The translations under genes were made by a program, and so were the position numbers. Positions 27,957 to 36,507 of a DNA stretch of 45,616 bases are shown here, piece after piece. The stretch is from positions 1 through 45,616 of the forward strand of contig CAZHEF010000019.1 in assembly GCA_964531645.1 (NCBI GenBank), given 5' to 3'. The notes under the pieces were generated by a model. It saw nothing but the letters and a program-made list of their open reading frames with translations, did no database searches and had not been told where the DNA came from. Source of the DNA: JBBIMS01 sp964531645. Lineage in GTDB: Bacteria > Acidobacteriota > Aminicenantia > JBFLYD01 > JBBIMS01. The stretch's first letter is position 1; every line of letters begins with the position of its first letter.

Positions 27957-28512
27957 AAAGATGAAGAGGCTCGCAAAGGAGATTCAGAAAAATTTCAAAA
28001 ATTTCTACCTTGCAGGTGGCACTGCAGTCATGCTCAGGCATAAACACAGGATAAGCGAAGATATGGATTTCTTCTCTTTCAGAGCTTTCTCATTTTTAAG
28101 ATTGGCAGTAAAGATGAGGAAAATTTTTAAAGTTGAAAAGGAGGAAAGATTTGAAGATAACATAGACTTCATTATTGAAGGCTTAAGGATTTCTTTTGTA
28201 TTTTTCCCTTTCCAGAACATAAGACCCCTTGAAAATTTTGAAGGAATTAAAATAGCATCTGACTACGATATTTTCCTCAATAAAATTTATAGTGCGGGTA
28301 GAAGAATAGAAAGTAAGGATGTTATTGACTTTGCATTTCTTTACAGAAAATATCAGTGGGGAATAGATTCTGTTAAGAAAGATTTTGAACAAAAATTTCC
28401 ACACCAGAGCTTTGAAATATACCTGGGAGCCATTTTATCCATTAAAGACTATCCTGATTTAGATGAGAATACAATAAGGATTGTTCAGGAAATTAAAAGG
28501 GAATTGTTATAG
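27946..28512 (+). CDS. AbiEii-like nucleotidyltransferase, pair 1
   Basis: This 188-residue protein belongs to the nucleotidyltransferase AbiEii/AbiGii toxin family. The nucleotide-binding GG pair is in FYLAGGTAVMLRHKHRISED, followed by the catalytic acidic pair in DMDFFS. The C-terminal family signature, a lysine, then arginine, then KD and D, is in KIYSAGRRIESKDVIDFAFL. Members add nucleotides to RNA (tRNA in the MenT toxins) or act in abortive infection; the target here is unknown. It overlaps the small partner gene by 11 bases and is followed after 3 bases by a second pair. The key residues are intact, so it may be active. Confidence 0.75.
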   Translation: MEFEKMKRLAKEIQKNFKNFYLAGGTAVMLRHKHRISEDMDFFSFRAFSFLRLAVKMRKIFKVEKEERFEDNIDFIIEGLRISFVFFPFQNIRPLENFEGIKIASDYDIFLNKIYSAGRRIESKDVIDFAFLYRKYQWGIDSVKKDFEQKFPHQSFEIYLGAILSIKDYPDLDENTIRIVQEIKRELL

Positions 28513-28515
28513 AAG

Positions 28516-28788
28516 ATGAAAGATAAAGAAAAACTAAACATTTTGAAGGAACTTTTCTGGGATTACAATTGGAAATCTATTTTAGAAAACCTTGATTCTC
28601 CCTTTGTGATAGCAAGGGTTCTTGAAATTGGAAACAAGGAACAGGTAAAAACCCTTATAGAAGCAATCGGCTCTGAAAAAATAAAAGATTTTTTAAGCCA
28701 TTACCCTAAGCTTATCTCAAAGCAATCGCTAAATTTCTGGAGATTGTGCTATGGAGTTAAAGAAAAAAACTCTTCTGAAAAGACATAA
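28516..28788 (+). CDS. DUF6922-like small protein, pair 2
   Basis: This 90-residue protein has the same pattern as the small protein of pair 1 (LFWDYNW near the N-terminus, VIARVLEIGNKEQVKTLIEA, then LNFWRLCYG near the C-terminus) but low identity. It begins 3 bases after the first nucleotidyltransferase and overlaps the second by 38 bases in another frame, an arrangement that ties translation of the pair together. As with pair 1, an antitoxin role is inferred from the genetic arrangement and the family, not demonstrated. Confidence 0.6.
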   Translation: MKDKEKLNILKELFWDYNWKSILENLDSPFVIARVLEIGNKEQVKTLIEAIGSEKIKDFLSHYPKLISKQSLNFWRLCYGVKEKNSSEKT

Positions 28789-29359
28789 GATAGCCATAAA
28801 AAAAATTGAGCCTATGCTTAAAAGGGGATATTTTTATCTTGCTGGAGGAACTGGACTTTACTATTATCTTCGACACAGACATTCTGTAGACCTTGACTTT
28901 TTCACTCACAAAGAAATTGATTTAAGGGATTTCCGCTATTACTTTGAGCCAGAAGAAATAAAATTAATTTCCTCAGATACAATTCATGCAAAGGTTGAAA
29001 ATGTGAACATTTCTTTTTTTGTCTATCCATATTCTCTGCTAAAATCTCCATTAAACTTTGGCTCAATAAAAATTGCAAGCATAGAAGACATTCTTTGTAT
29101 GAAAATTAATGCTATCATCTCACGGGGAAGCAGAAAAGATTTTGTGGATGTCTACTTTATTATGGAAACCCTTAAGATCAAAAGTGAAATAGCCATAAAA
29201 CTTTTCATTAAAAAATTTGGCGAATATGATGAGATAATTATCAGAAAAGCCCTTACATATTTTGAAGATGCAGAAAAAGAGCCTGAATTCCCCATCATAA
29301 GAAAGGTTAACTGGGATGAGATAAAAAAGTTTTTTATAAAGGAATTTGCGAAGATATGA
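28751..29359 (+). CDS. AbiEii-like nucleotidyltransferase, pair 2
   Basis: This 202-residue paralogue of the nucleotidyltransferase at 27946 has the GG motif in FYLAGGTGLYYYLRHRHSVD, the acidic pair in DLDFFT, and the C-terminal signature KINAIISRGSRKDFVDVYFI. The second half (FGEYDEIIIRKALTYFEDAE, then KVNWDEIKKFF) is typical of this family. It completes the second toxin-antitoxin-like pair lying between cas6 and cas8b. About 170 bases then follow before a decayed third nucleotidyltransferase. All catalytic positions look intact. Confidence 0.75.
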   Translation: MELKKKTLLKRHKIAIKKIEPMLKRGYFYLAGGTGLYYYLRHRHSVDLDFFTHKEIDLRDFRYYFEPEEIKLISSDTIHAKVENVNISFFVYPYSLLKSPLNFGSIKIASIEDILCMKINAIISRGSRKDFVDVYFIMETLKIKSEIAIKLFIKKFGEYDEIIIRKALTYFEDAEKEPEFPIIRKVNWDEIKKFFIKEFAKI

Positions 29360-29530
29360 AAAAAATATAATATAAGTGAGGGAATAAAAAGAGTGAATAA
29401 AACTAAAATAAAAAGACGATTGAACAAATTAAAGGAATGGAAGATGCTTTTGATATAAACAGTCTGAAGAAACAATGAAAAAAGAGTAAATTGTCGTCTG
29501 AGGTGAAAAGGGAATGATTGAAAGGGAAAA

Positions 29531-29841
29531 GTAATTTTAAAAAAACTGGTATCCGAGATTAAAAAAGAATTTTCAGATGCTGAAGTCATTCTTTTTGGCT
29601 CAAAGGCAAGGGGGGATGATACAGAGGAGTCAGATGTGGATATTCTCATTCTTCTGGATAAAAGGGACAGAAAGACTTTTGACAAAATAATTGAAATTTG
29701 CTTTCAGATTGAACGAAAATATGATGTTGTCATTAAGAAGATTACAAAGAGTAGAAAAAAGAAGTTCGAGAGCTCATCAGTTTGACAGAAAGTTTTATTA
29801 ATTTTATAGAAAAAGTTATAATAGAGAAGGCAAAACAATGA
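29531..29841 (+). pseudogene. Decayed MNT-type minimal nucleotidyltransferase
   Basis: A reading frame of about 85 codons carries the MntA-like motif LFGSKARGDDTEESDVDILI. It has no standard start codon before its conserved N-terminus (LKKLVSEIKKEF). Near 29755-29760, at an A run, the frame changes; the next frame continues plausibly (EVRELISLTESFINFIEKV) to a TGA that overlaps the ATG of cas8b. MntA normally inactivates the HEPN toxin HepT. No intact HEPN gene is visible; a short frame from 29392 (KRRLNKLKEW) might be a stub of one, which is weak. The missing start and the frame change suggest decay, though the frame change alone could be read error. Confidence 0.55.
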
Positions 29842-31866
29842 GCAAACCTAACAAAATAACCCTTTATCCCTCCAACTGGCTTTATAATGATAGGGTGGTA
29901 GGATTTTTGATGGTGCTGGAGTTCGTGGGAAAAAGAGACATGTTTCAGTTTAAAGAGGATGGTAGTGTAAAGATAGCAGAATCCGCATTGTATACTTTTG
30001 AAATCCTTTATTTCGAATATGTGTCCAAGCTATATTTAATACAAAGATTTACTATGAGGGAACTTACTGATTTTATTAGAAAGAAACTGAGAAGTATAAA
30101 TGGTGGAGATATAAAAAATGAGGTCCAAAAAATAGAAAACAAAGTTAAAGTGCTTGAAAATGCAATTCAAAAAAGTATGCTCGCTCTTAAAGCAAATGAG
30201 AATTGGGATGCTTTTATGGAAAAGATTGAGAATATAAAGGCAGATTCTATAAAACAGATCAAGGAACTCATGATGGAATTGGAAAACTTGACAAACACTG
30301 AAAAAGACAAAGAAAAAACAAAGAAAATTGTTAATAATATTTTTGGAAATTTAAATAATATTTGTTCTTCTGTTTATAGCTTCAAAGCACAATCGGATTT
30401 TTTGGGCAGTTTTTATTTCAATAAGAGCGTAGTTGCTAATCCAAAAGAAAATAGACCAGAAAGACCAAAAGATTTCAGGAAAAAATATTTAGACCCGATA
30501 GTTAGGAAAAAGAATGGGGAGAATTTATGTATCTTATGTGGAAAAAGCTTTTCAGAAGAGAGTTTTTCAGAATTTAGTGAAGGTGATTTTTCTATTTTAG
30601 GCATTAGTAGTAGCAATTTTGATAATTTCTATAGTTATTATGTTAAAAATGGCACTTCCTACAATAGAAAGTGTTGTGTATGTCAGCTTATCCTTCTTTG
30701 TGCATTTGCAGGTTTTAATTTAAAACCTTATCAATTAAGGGACTTGGACGAAACAGAGTATATTTTTGTCAATTATCCATCCTTTGAGGAAGGATTTTTG
30801 GTTAACAACAACCTTCAAACATTACTGAACAATTTCCGTTTTGGAATATTTGCTGAAAAGATAAATACTTATTTTAGGTCCCTTGAGTTAATTCTCCAAT
30901 TAGCGAAAAAGAAAACACGATGGGTATTAGAAAATACATATTTTGCAGAGATAAAAACATCAATGCGAAAGGATAGGACAAAACCTAAATTTATTTACTT
31001 TAACCCTTAACTTTGTAAAAATTAAGTAATAGGATATAAAACATAATGATTTTTCTCGTTATTAGACAAGCTTTTCCCTCTCACACTTGTATTTTTATGT
31101 TATTACTTATTAAGTAATATGAAAATTTGCTTATTTTACTTTTGATAAGGAAGGCATAGTTAAAAGAGAAGCATGATTAGAGCTCAATTTCCAAAACAAT
31201 AAAATAAATAGATTTGGAAGAATAATTGTACATATTACTTAAAATGGACGGAGTTAGGATTTAACATTGATAAAGCACTTGCAGAAGTTTTTAGTGAATT
31301 TAAACTTGACACACTTTTAAATAACCTTTATTTTCGATATGAAATCTATAAAGACAATTCTGTATATCTTTCTACTGAAATATTAAAGAGACTTATTGAA
31401 AAAAAGCCACTAATTTATATTGCTTTTAAAATGCTTCCAGAAAAATTGAGTGAAAAAAATAAGGATATTTCTGCTGTTTGGAGTATAATTTCGTTAGAAT
31501 TTATAATAAACGAGAAAAGAAGGTCAAATATGAGTGCCAAAATATCATATGGTATATTAAAGGGTATTCAGGAAGCTGGGAGAACGAGTTTCTCTGTGGA
31601 TGAAGTTGACCAAAAAAGCGATTTCATATTTCTCAGAGATTTCTGACATTAATAAGGGGTGCAAGAAAAGAAGATTTCTATAATGAACTCCTTCGACTTT
31701 TTGTAGTATATGAAAAGCCTGTTCCCGAAAACTTGTTCTCCCTATTAACAGAAAGCGAAAGAATCACATTCCAGGAGAAAGCCCTTGCTTTCTTAACAGG
31801 TTTTATAAACCCTGGCGAAAAAGAACTTTTGGAAAATAAAGAAACAAAGGAGGTCAGCAATGGATA
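29838..31866 (+). pseudogene. cas8b: Interrupted cas8b/cst1, type I-B large subunit
   Basis: The large Cascade subunit of the Cst1 (CXXC-CXXC) group. The N-terminal 390 codons are intact and hold the zinc-finger pairs CILCGKS and CCVCQ (about residues 231-282) after a helical coil. Then come a TAA at 31008-31010 and a MITE-like insertion (31022-31242). The original frame resumes at about 31245 (KWTELGFNIDKALAEVF) and runs to 31641-31643, where one missing T shifts the frame. The last part (LIRGARKEDFYNELLRLF, FLTGFINPGEKELL) is the typical Cst1 C-terminus and ends at 31866, overlapping the cas7 start. A full protein of about 600 residues would be expected; as written only the N-terminal two thirds could be made, so target recognition should be lost. 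Confidence 0.75.
31022..31242. mobile_element. MITE-like insertion in cas8b
   Basis: This non-coding stretch interrupts cas8b. TTAAGTAATATG at 31110-31121 is a perfect 12-base inverted match to 31231-31242, enclosing 133 bases. A near-copy, TTAAGTAATAGG, stands at 31022-31033, facing TATTACTTA at 31101-31109, so two adjacent foldback units (about 89 and 133 bases) may be present. Stops occur in all frames. The exact ends and the target duplication are uncertain. Confidence 0.45.
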
Positions 31867-32275
31867 GAAAGGCATTAACAATAACCTATCTTGTTAAAGC
31901 ATTCCCTTGTAATTATGATGAGGGCTACGGGAATGTTTCAGTTGCGAAGAAAGTCCACAGAGGGAGTGGAGAAACATATCTTTTCACATCCCGTTTTTTG
32001 TGGTTGGAGGGGTCTATCATAAAAAATCGCCATTTTTTCACAATGCTGTAACTGTGGACTTTATTAAATGTTCTAAGCCCTTCATAAACTACGAAAGTTT
32101 AAAACAGATTCTCGATGCAAAATATCTGAATGATGACAAAGAATTCAAGATAGGAGAATTAACATCTATTGGAATACAAAAAGGGGAATTTGGGGACAAT
32201 TTAGGTATAGAAAAATCACCCTTTGAGGTGTTGGACGAGATTAAAGAAGAGGTGAAAAAGGCTTTCAATGAATAA
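31860..32275 (+). pseudogene. cas7: Internally deleted cas7/cst2
   Basis: This is the backbone subunit of Cascade (Cst2/DevR group). The first 45 codons (LTITYLVKAFPCNYDEGYGN, KKVHRGSGETYLFTSR) match the Cst2 N-terminus. The next part (FVVGGVYHKKSPFFHNAVTV, SPFEVLDEIKEEVKKAF) matches the Cst2 C-terminus. Together they make only about 138 codons where about 300 are expected, so roughly 150 codons of the middle are missing at or near the junction. The junction also sits on a T run (31994-31999) one base short for the frame. The gene overlaps cas8b at its start and cas5 at its end by 8 bases, as in an intact operon. A functional Cas7 cannot be made from this copy. Confidence 0.7.
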
Positions 32276-33007
32276 AATAATAAAACTCAAAACATTTCAA
32301 GAAAAAGCAGTATTTCGAACACCATATTCAATGGAAGTAATAGAGACTTATCCGCTCCCACCCTATTCTACAGTTCTTGGCTTTGTTCATAATATGCTTT
32401 CTAGTACTCAAACTATAGATGGAATAAACATTTCTGTTCAGGGGAGATATGGAAATTTGTGTCGAGAGTTCGTTAGATATCACAAATATGAAAAAGAGAA
32501 GATAGAAGGAATACCAATCCTATCATCGTCACTTTTTTAGTAGATTTAGAATTAGTTATTCACATAAAGATACCGAGCGTGGAACTTCATGATAAGCTTC
32601 TGTCGTCTCTTCTTAATCCTCCTTATTTCCCATATCTGGGCAGACCTGAAGATTTGATTATTAGTATGGAGGTAAACGAGGATGAAGAAATAGAGTTAGG
32701 CCTTTCAACGACAGAAGAAAGGGGAATAAATCTTCCATATAACTCTTACATTCAATTTGATACTGCTAAAACTTTTGAAATTGAAGGTGTGCCTTATATG
32801 ATTCCTGCTTACTACAAGCTTGTATCAAAACCAAAACACCATGGTAAGCGGACCCGAGGTAAGCGGGAAGATGAAGAGATATTTAGAAATTTTGAAATGA
32901 TAAAAGTGATTTATGCTTATGGAGGAGAAATAATCGCCCCTGAAGAAGGAGCAACTATAAAAATAAAAACAGATAAAGATGGGATACCCATATGGTGGAT
33001 GAAATAA
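32268..33007 (+). pseudogene. cas5: Frameshifted cas5 (type I-B)
   Basis: The first 90 codons carry the Cas5 N-terminus (FQEKAVFRTPYSMEVIETYP then LPPYSTVLGFVHNML), the RAMP strand and following motif of the Cas5t group. The frame ends at a T run of six (32533-32538). Adding one T joins it cleanly to the second part (FLVDLELVIHIKIPSVELHD then YFPYLGRPEDLI), which continues to the stop at 33007. The joined product of about 245 residues has normal length and no missing domain. The end overlaps the start of cas3 by 16 bases. A single-base lesion in a homopolymer could be a read error, so this gene may be intact in the living genome. Confidence 0.75.
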
Positions 33008-35181
33008 TTGCTAAATCCCACCCACAAAAAACTTTAAAAGAACATACCGAAGATGTATTAAATACATTCGAGGATTTAAGAAGATTGAGGGACAAGTTAG
33101 GGATACAGCTTGAAGATAAAGAGTGGGAAATATTAAAAAAGGCTTGTTTTTACCATGATTTAGGGAAAGCGAATTCTATTTTTCAAAAAAGGATTAGAGG
33201 AGGTACACGCCGTAATATTCCTGAAATTCCTCATAATTTTTTATCGATTCTTTTTGTCGAAGAGCCCGATGAAATGCTATTAAATATGATCGCTTTTCAT
33301 CATTGGAGAGATTTACCTCACTTAAGGGACCTGGTAGATAAGATTTATTCTGATGTCCAAAATTACATTGTAAAGTTAAACGAGTACTTCAATATCAATT
33401 TTAGTTTAGTAAAAAAAGGGATATTCAAAAAAAGAATGGAGCTTTTAAGAAAATACTATTCAAAGAGAATTGATGGCATCATTGATTTGAAAAGAGAATC
33501 AAAATTTATAATTCTTTTGAGATTTTTAAATAGAATAGACCACTCAGCTTCTGCTAATGTTCCAGTTGAAACTGAAGCTATAAATAAATATGAAAAAACT
33601 AAAAGTTTTTTATTTTCAAAAACTATACAACCGTGGCAACTAATAGAAATTAAAAGTGATTTTAAAGACAAAAATGGAATTGTTGTAGCTTCAACGGGAA
33701 TGGGCAAAACCAAAATGGCTTTATTATGGGGTAATTATCAAAAAACTTTTTACACCCTTCCAGTGAGAACATCTGTAACCGCTATGTATGAGAGACTGTC
33801 AAAACTGTTCGGGAAAACCAATGTGGGTCTACTTCATTCTGATGCATTAAGTAAATTATTATTTGAGGAAAACGGATTAACTACAGATGATGCTTTCTAT
33901 CATTATGACATGGCTAAGAATTTATCCTATCCAATTATAGTTTCTACAGCTAACCAACTTTTCCCAGCGACTTTAAAATATTTCGGCTTTGAAAAAATAT
34001 ACGCCACTCTTTCTTACTCAAAAGTCATCGTTGACGAAATACAGGCGTATTCACCCCATACAATTGCTATAATCATCCACGGACTAAAAGAAATAGTGTC
34101 GCTCGGAGGTAAATTTTTAATAATTACAGCTACATTACCATCTTTTGTAAAAAATGAGCTTACGTATGATTTTTTAATAACTAAAATTCCAGATCTCAAA
34201 AAACACAAAATTGAATTGATAAATGCCCCTCTTACTGAAGATAATTTAAAAAATGTCATAATAGACTTAAAAAACAATGGGGTAAAGAAAATACTTATTG
34301 TCTGTAACACAGTTGAAAAATCGCAAAAATTATACCAATTTCTAAAAGAATTTTCTCCCTTACTCCTTCATTCCAGATTTACGCGTACAGATAGGACTTA
34401 TAGGGAAAATGCTGTTTTAGAGAGAAGTTTTGAAGGTATCTTAGTATCTACTCAAGTTATAGAAGTTTCTCTTGACATTGATTTTGATGTTTTACTAACT
34501 GAGATGGCGCCTTTAGATGTTTTAATCCAAAGAATGGGAAGAGTTTATAGAAGGTTTAAAAGAGATGGGATTTTCTGTCCTGATAGACCCAATGTGTATG
34601 TATTTACAGAAGATACATCAGGACAGGGGACGGTGTATGAAAAAGATATACTTGAAAATTCTAAATCTTTTTTGAATAACGCTATTTTTTCTGAGGAAGA
34701 AAAGTTAGAAATGGTAGAGGATTTTTACTCCGAAAAAAATCTAAGAAACACAAAGTATTGGACAAATTTTAAAAATGCTTTGGAAACTATTAGAAACTTC
34801 ACGGTTAGCAAGAAAAGTGAAGCACAGAAAATATTTCGAGATATAGCCCAAATAGATGTAATTCCCCAAGGTCTGTTAGAGCGTGAAGTTCAAAATAAAA
34901 GAATTCTATGTAGGTTAAATCTTGAAAAAGGTTCTTTAAGAGATGTTCTTGAGAAAATAAGAATAAAAGACAAAAAGGAAAAAATCTTTGTTGCGGAGTT
35001 AATCAGAGATTTTTTTGTTCCTTTACCTCTCTATAGAATAAAAAGTGCTTTGCCATCTTTGAGTGATTTTATTAACAATAATGAGATGAGGGAATTTTTA
35101 GTTAACGTTAAAGTAGTAGACTTCAAATATGATGATACTTTAGGACTCTTATATGACGAGAATGAAGATCGTTTTTTATAA
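32992..35181 (+). CDS. cas3: Cas3 HD nuclease-helicase
   Basis: The product nicks and degrades target DNA after recruitment by Cascade. It has 729 residues in one intact frame. The N-terminal HD domain has HTEDVL, CFYHDLGKANSIFQ (metal-binding HD) and AFHHWRD. The SF2 helicase follows, with Walker A VVASTGMGKTKMALL (about residue 230), the DExx box KVIVDEIQAY, SAT-like ITATLPS and motif VI LIQRMGRVYRR. The start overlaps the end of cas5 by 16 bases. Everything needed for catalysis is visible. With Cas8b and Cas7 broken in the same operon, it has no effector to work with unless another Cascade is encoded elsewhere. Confidence 0.9.
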   Translation: MVDEIIAKSHPQKTLKEHTEDVLNTFEDLRRLRDKLGIQLEDKEWEILKKACFYHDLGKANSIFQKRIRGGTRRNIPEIPHNFLSILFVEEPDEMLLNMIAFHHWRDLPHLRDLVDKIYSDVQNYIVKLNEYFNINFSLVKKGIFKKRMELLRKYYSKRIDGIIDLKRESKFIILLRFLNRIDHSASANVPVETEAINKYEKTKSFLFSKTIQPWQLIEIKSDFKDKNGIVVASTGMGKTKMALLWGNYQKTFYTLPVRTSVTAMYERLSKLFGKTNVGLLHSDALSKLLFEENGLTTDDAFYHYDMAKNLSYPIIVSTANQLFPATLKYFGFEKIYATLSYSKVIVDEIQAYSPHTIAIIIHGLKEIVSLGGKFLIITATLPSFVKNELTYDFLITKIPDLKKHKIELINAPLTEDNLKNVIIDLKNNGVKKILIVCNTVEKSQKLYQFLKEFSPLLLHSRFTRTDRTYRENAVLERSFEGILVSTQVIEVSLDIDFDVLLTEMAPLDVLIQRMGRVYRRFKRDGIFCPDRPNVYVFTEDTSGQGTVYEKDILENSKSFLNNAIFSEEEKLEMVEDFYSEKNLRNTKYWTNFKNALETIRNFTVSKKSEAQKIFRDIAQIDVIPQGLLEREVQNKRILCRLNLEKGSLRDVLEKIRIKDKKEKIFVAELIRDFFVPLPLYRIKSALPSLSDFINNNEMREFLVNVKVVDFKYDDTLGLLYDENEDRFL

Positions 35182-35225
35182 ATCAATAAGAATTTTGGAA
35201 TTATGAATGTAAAATTAAATAAGCA

Positions 35226-35257
35226 ATGATTGACCTTATTGAATCCAAAATCACTGG
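35226..35257 (+). repeat. Duplicate of the cas4 5' end upstream of the inserted ATPase
   Basis: ATGATTGACCTTATTGAATC and the following bases repeat the first 32 bases of cas4 (36504-36535) with two differences. It opens a frame of 39 codons that soon leaves the cas4 sequence. The two copies flank the DUF4143-type ATPase gene, so this looks like the original cas4 start, separated from the rest by the insertion. Confidence 0.75.
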
Positions 35258-35322
35258 AGAGAACTGGAAAGGGGTTATTTTATTTTTCCATTTTTGTATC
35301 TTTCAATTGACAAAATTGGAAA

Positions 35323-36507
35323 ATGATATATCCAAGAAAGCTTAAAACACAATTTCTCAAGGAAATTTTTAAACCTCATATTGTTGTGGTTACCGGGATG
35401 CGGCAAGTTGGGAAAACAACATTGTTCTTTGACATTTACAACTCCATAGAATCTGAAAATAAAGTCTTCGTTGACCTTGAAAATCCCCTGAACCAGAAAA
35501 TCTTTGAAGAAAAGAATTATGATAATATCATATTAAATTTAAAGGAAGTGGGGCTTAAATCCCATAAAAACGCTTTCGTTTTCATTGACGAGATTCAACT
35601 TATGCCTGAAATTGTAAAGCCAATAAAGTATCTTTATGACCATTATAAAATGAAATTTTTCCTGACTGGTTCAAGCAGTTTTTATTTAAAAGGTCTTTTT
35701 CCCGAATCCCTTGCAGGAAGAAAGATTATTTACGAACTCTTCCCTCTTGACTTTGAGGAATTTCTCATATTTAAAGAAAAGGAGAAGAGATTCGTTACAA
35801 CCTATGAAGAAAAGGCTAAAAATAAAAACAAAATAAATTATGAAATTTTCAAAAGTTACTATGATGAATATTTAAAATTTGGGGGTTTTCCAGCTGTAGT
35901 TAATGAAGGGGATGCACAAAGGAAAAGGATGATTCTTGGTGACATTTTCAAATCTTACTTTGAGAAAGATGTTCGTTCCCTTACCGATTTTAAGAATATT
36001 AATAAACTTAGGGATACAATTCTTCTTCTTGCAAGTAGATGTGGCTCAAAAATTGAGATTTCAAAGATTTCTTCGGAAATAGAAGTATCAAGGGAAACGC
36101 TCTATTCTTACATAACTTTCCTTGAGAAAACTTATTTCATCTCTCTGGTTTACCCTTTTTCAAAAAGCATAAATGGAGAGGTCAGGGGGGCCAAGAAGGT
36201 CTACTTTTGCGATACAGGACTTTTGAACTATCTTGCCAGAATTCCTGAAGGGAATTTACTTGAAAATAATGCAGTTTTCAATTCCCTCAAAAAGATGGGT
36301 AGAATCAATTATTATGAAAGGTATAAAGGAGGAGAGATTGATTTTATAATTGATGGGAAAATTGGAATAGAGGTAAAAATGAAGGCTACAGAAGCTGATT
36401 TGAGAAGATTGAAAAGGCTTGCGGATAAACTCCAGCTAAAAAAATTCTTCATTATTTCAAAAGATTTTAGTGACCTTGAAAATGTAATTATGGCACAGGA
36501 CCTATGA
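35323..36507 (+). CDS. DUF4143-type AAA ATPase 2, inserted in the cas operon
   Basis: This 394-residue protein belongs to the same family as the ATPase at 25459: Walker A TGMRQVGKTTLFF (about residues 24-36), Walker B AFVFIDEIQ, a SGS-type sensor segment FFLTGSSSFYLKG, and a C-terminal DUF4143-like domain ending GGEIDFIIDGKIGIEVKMKA. These proteins are not part of known type I-B effector or adaptation complexes. It lies between cas3 and cas4, flanked by two copies of the 5' end of cas4, and its TGA overlaps the ATG of cas4 (ATGA). An imperfect inverted repeat (35282-35296 with 35311-35324) lies at its start. It is best seen as a mobile cargo gene that entered the operon, with its own cas4-start copy. 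Confidence 0.8.
   Translation: MIYPRKLKTQFLKEIFKPHIVVVTGMRQVGKTTLFFDIYNSIESENKVFVDLENPLNQKIFEEKNYDNIILNLKEVGLKSHKNAFVFIDEIQLMPEIVKPIKYLYDHYKMKFFLTGSSSFYLKGLFPESLAGRKIIYELFPLDFEEFLIFKEKEKRFVTTYEEKAKNKNKINYEIFKSYYDEYLKFGGFPAVVNEGDAQRKRMILGDIFKSYFEKDVRSLTDFKNINKLRDTILLLASRCGSKIEISKISSEIEVSRETLYSYITFLEKTYFISLVYPFSKSINGEVRGAKKVYFCDTGLLNYLARIPEGNLLENNAVFNSLKKMGRINYYERYKGGEIDFIIDGKIGIEVKMKATEADLRRLKRLADKLQLKKFFIISKDFSDLENVIMAQDL

Noticed and set aside
31431..31646. A separate 71-residue gene
   Set aside because: It lies in the same frame as the start of cas8b and reads as the internal part of that protein after the insertion.
32000..32275. An independent small gene between cas8b and cas5
   Set aside because: Its sequence matches the C-terminus of Cst2 and it is joined to the N-terminal piece by one base, so both are parts of cas7.
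31860..33007. Programmed frameshifting in cas7 and cas5
   Set aside because: The cas7 piece lacks half the protein, and neither site has a slippery heptamer with a following structure that I can see.
35226..35345. A 39-codon gene before the ATPase
   Set aside because: Only its first 32 bases are meaningful, as a copy of the cas4 start; the rest is non-coding and runs into the ATPase gene.
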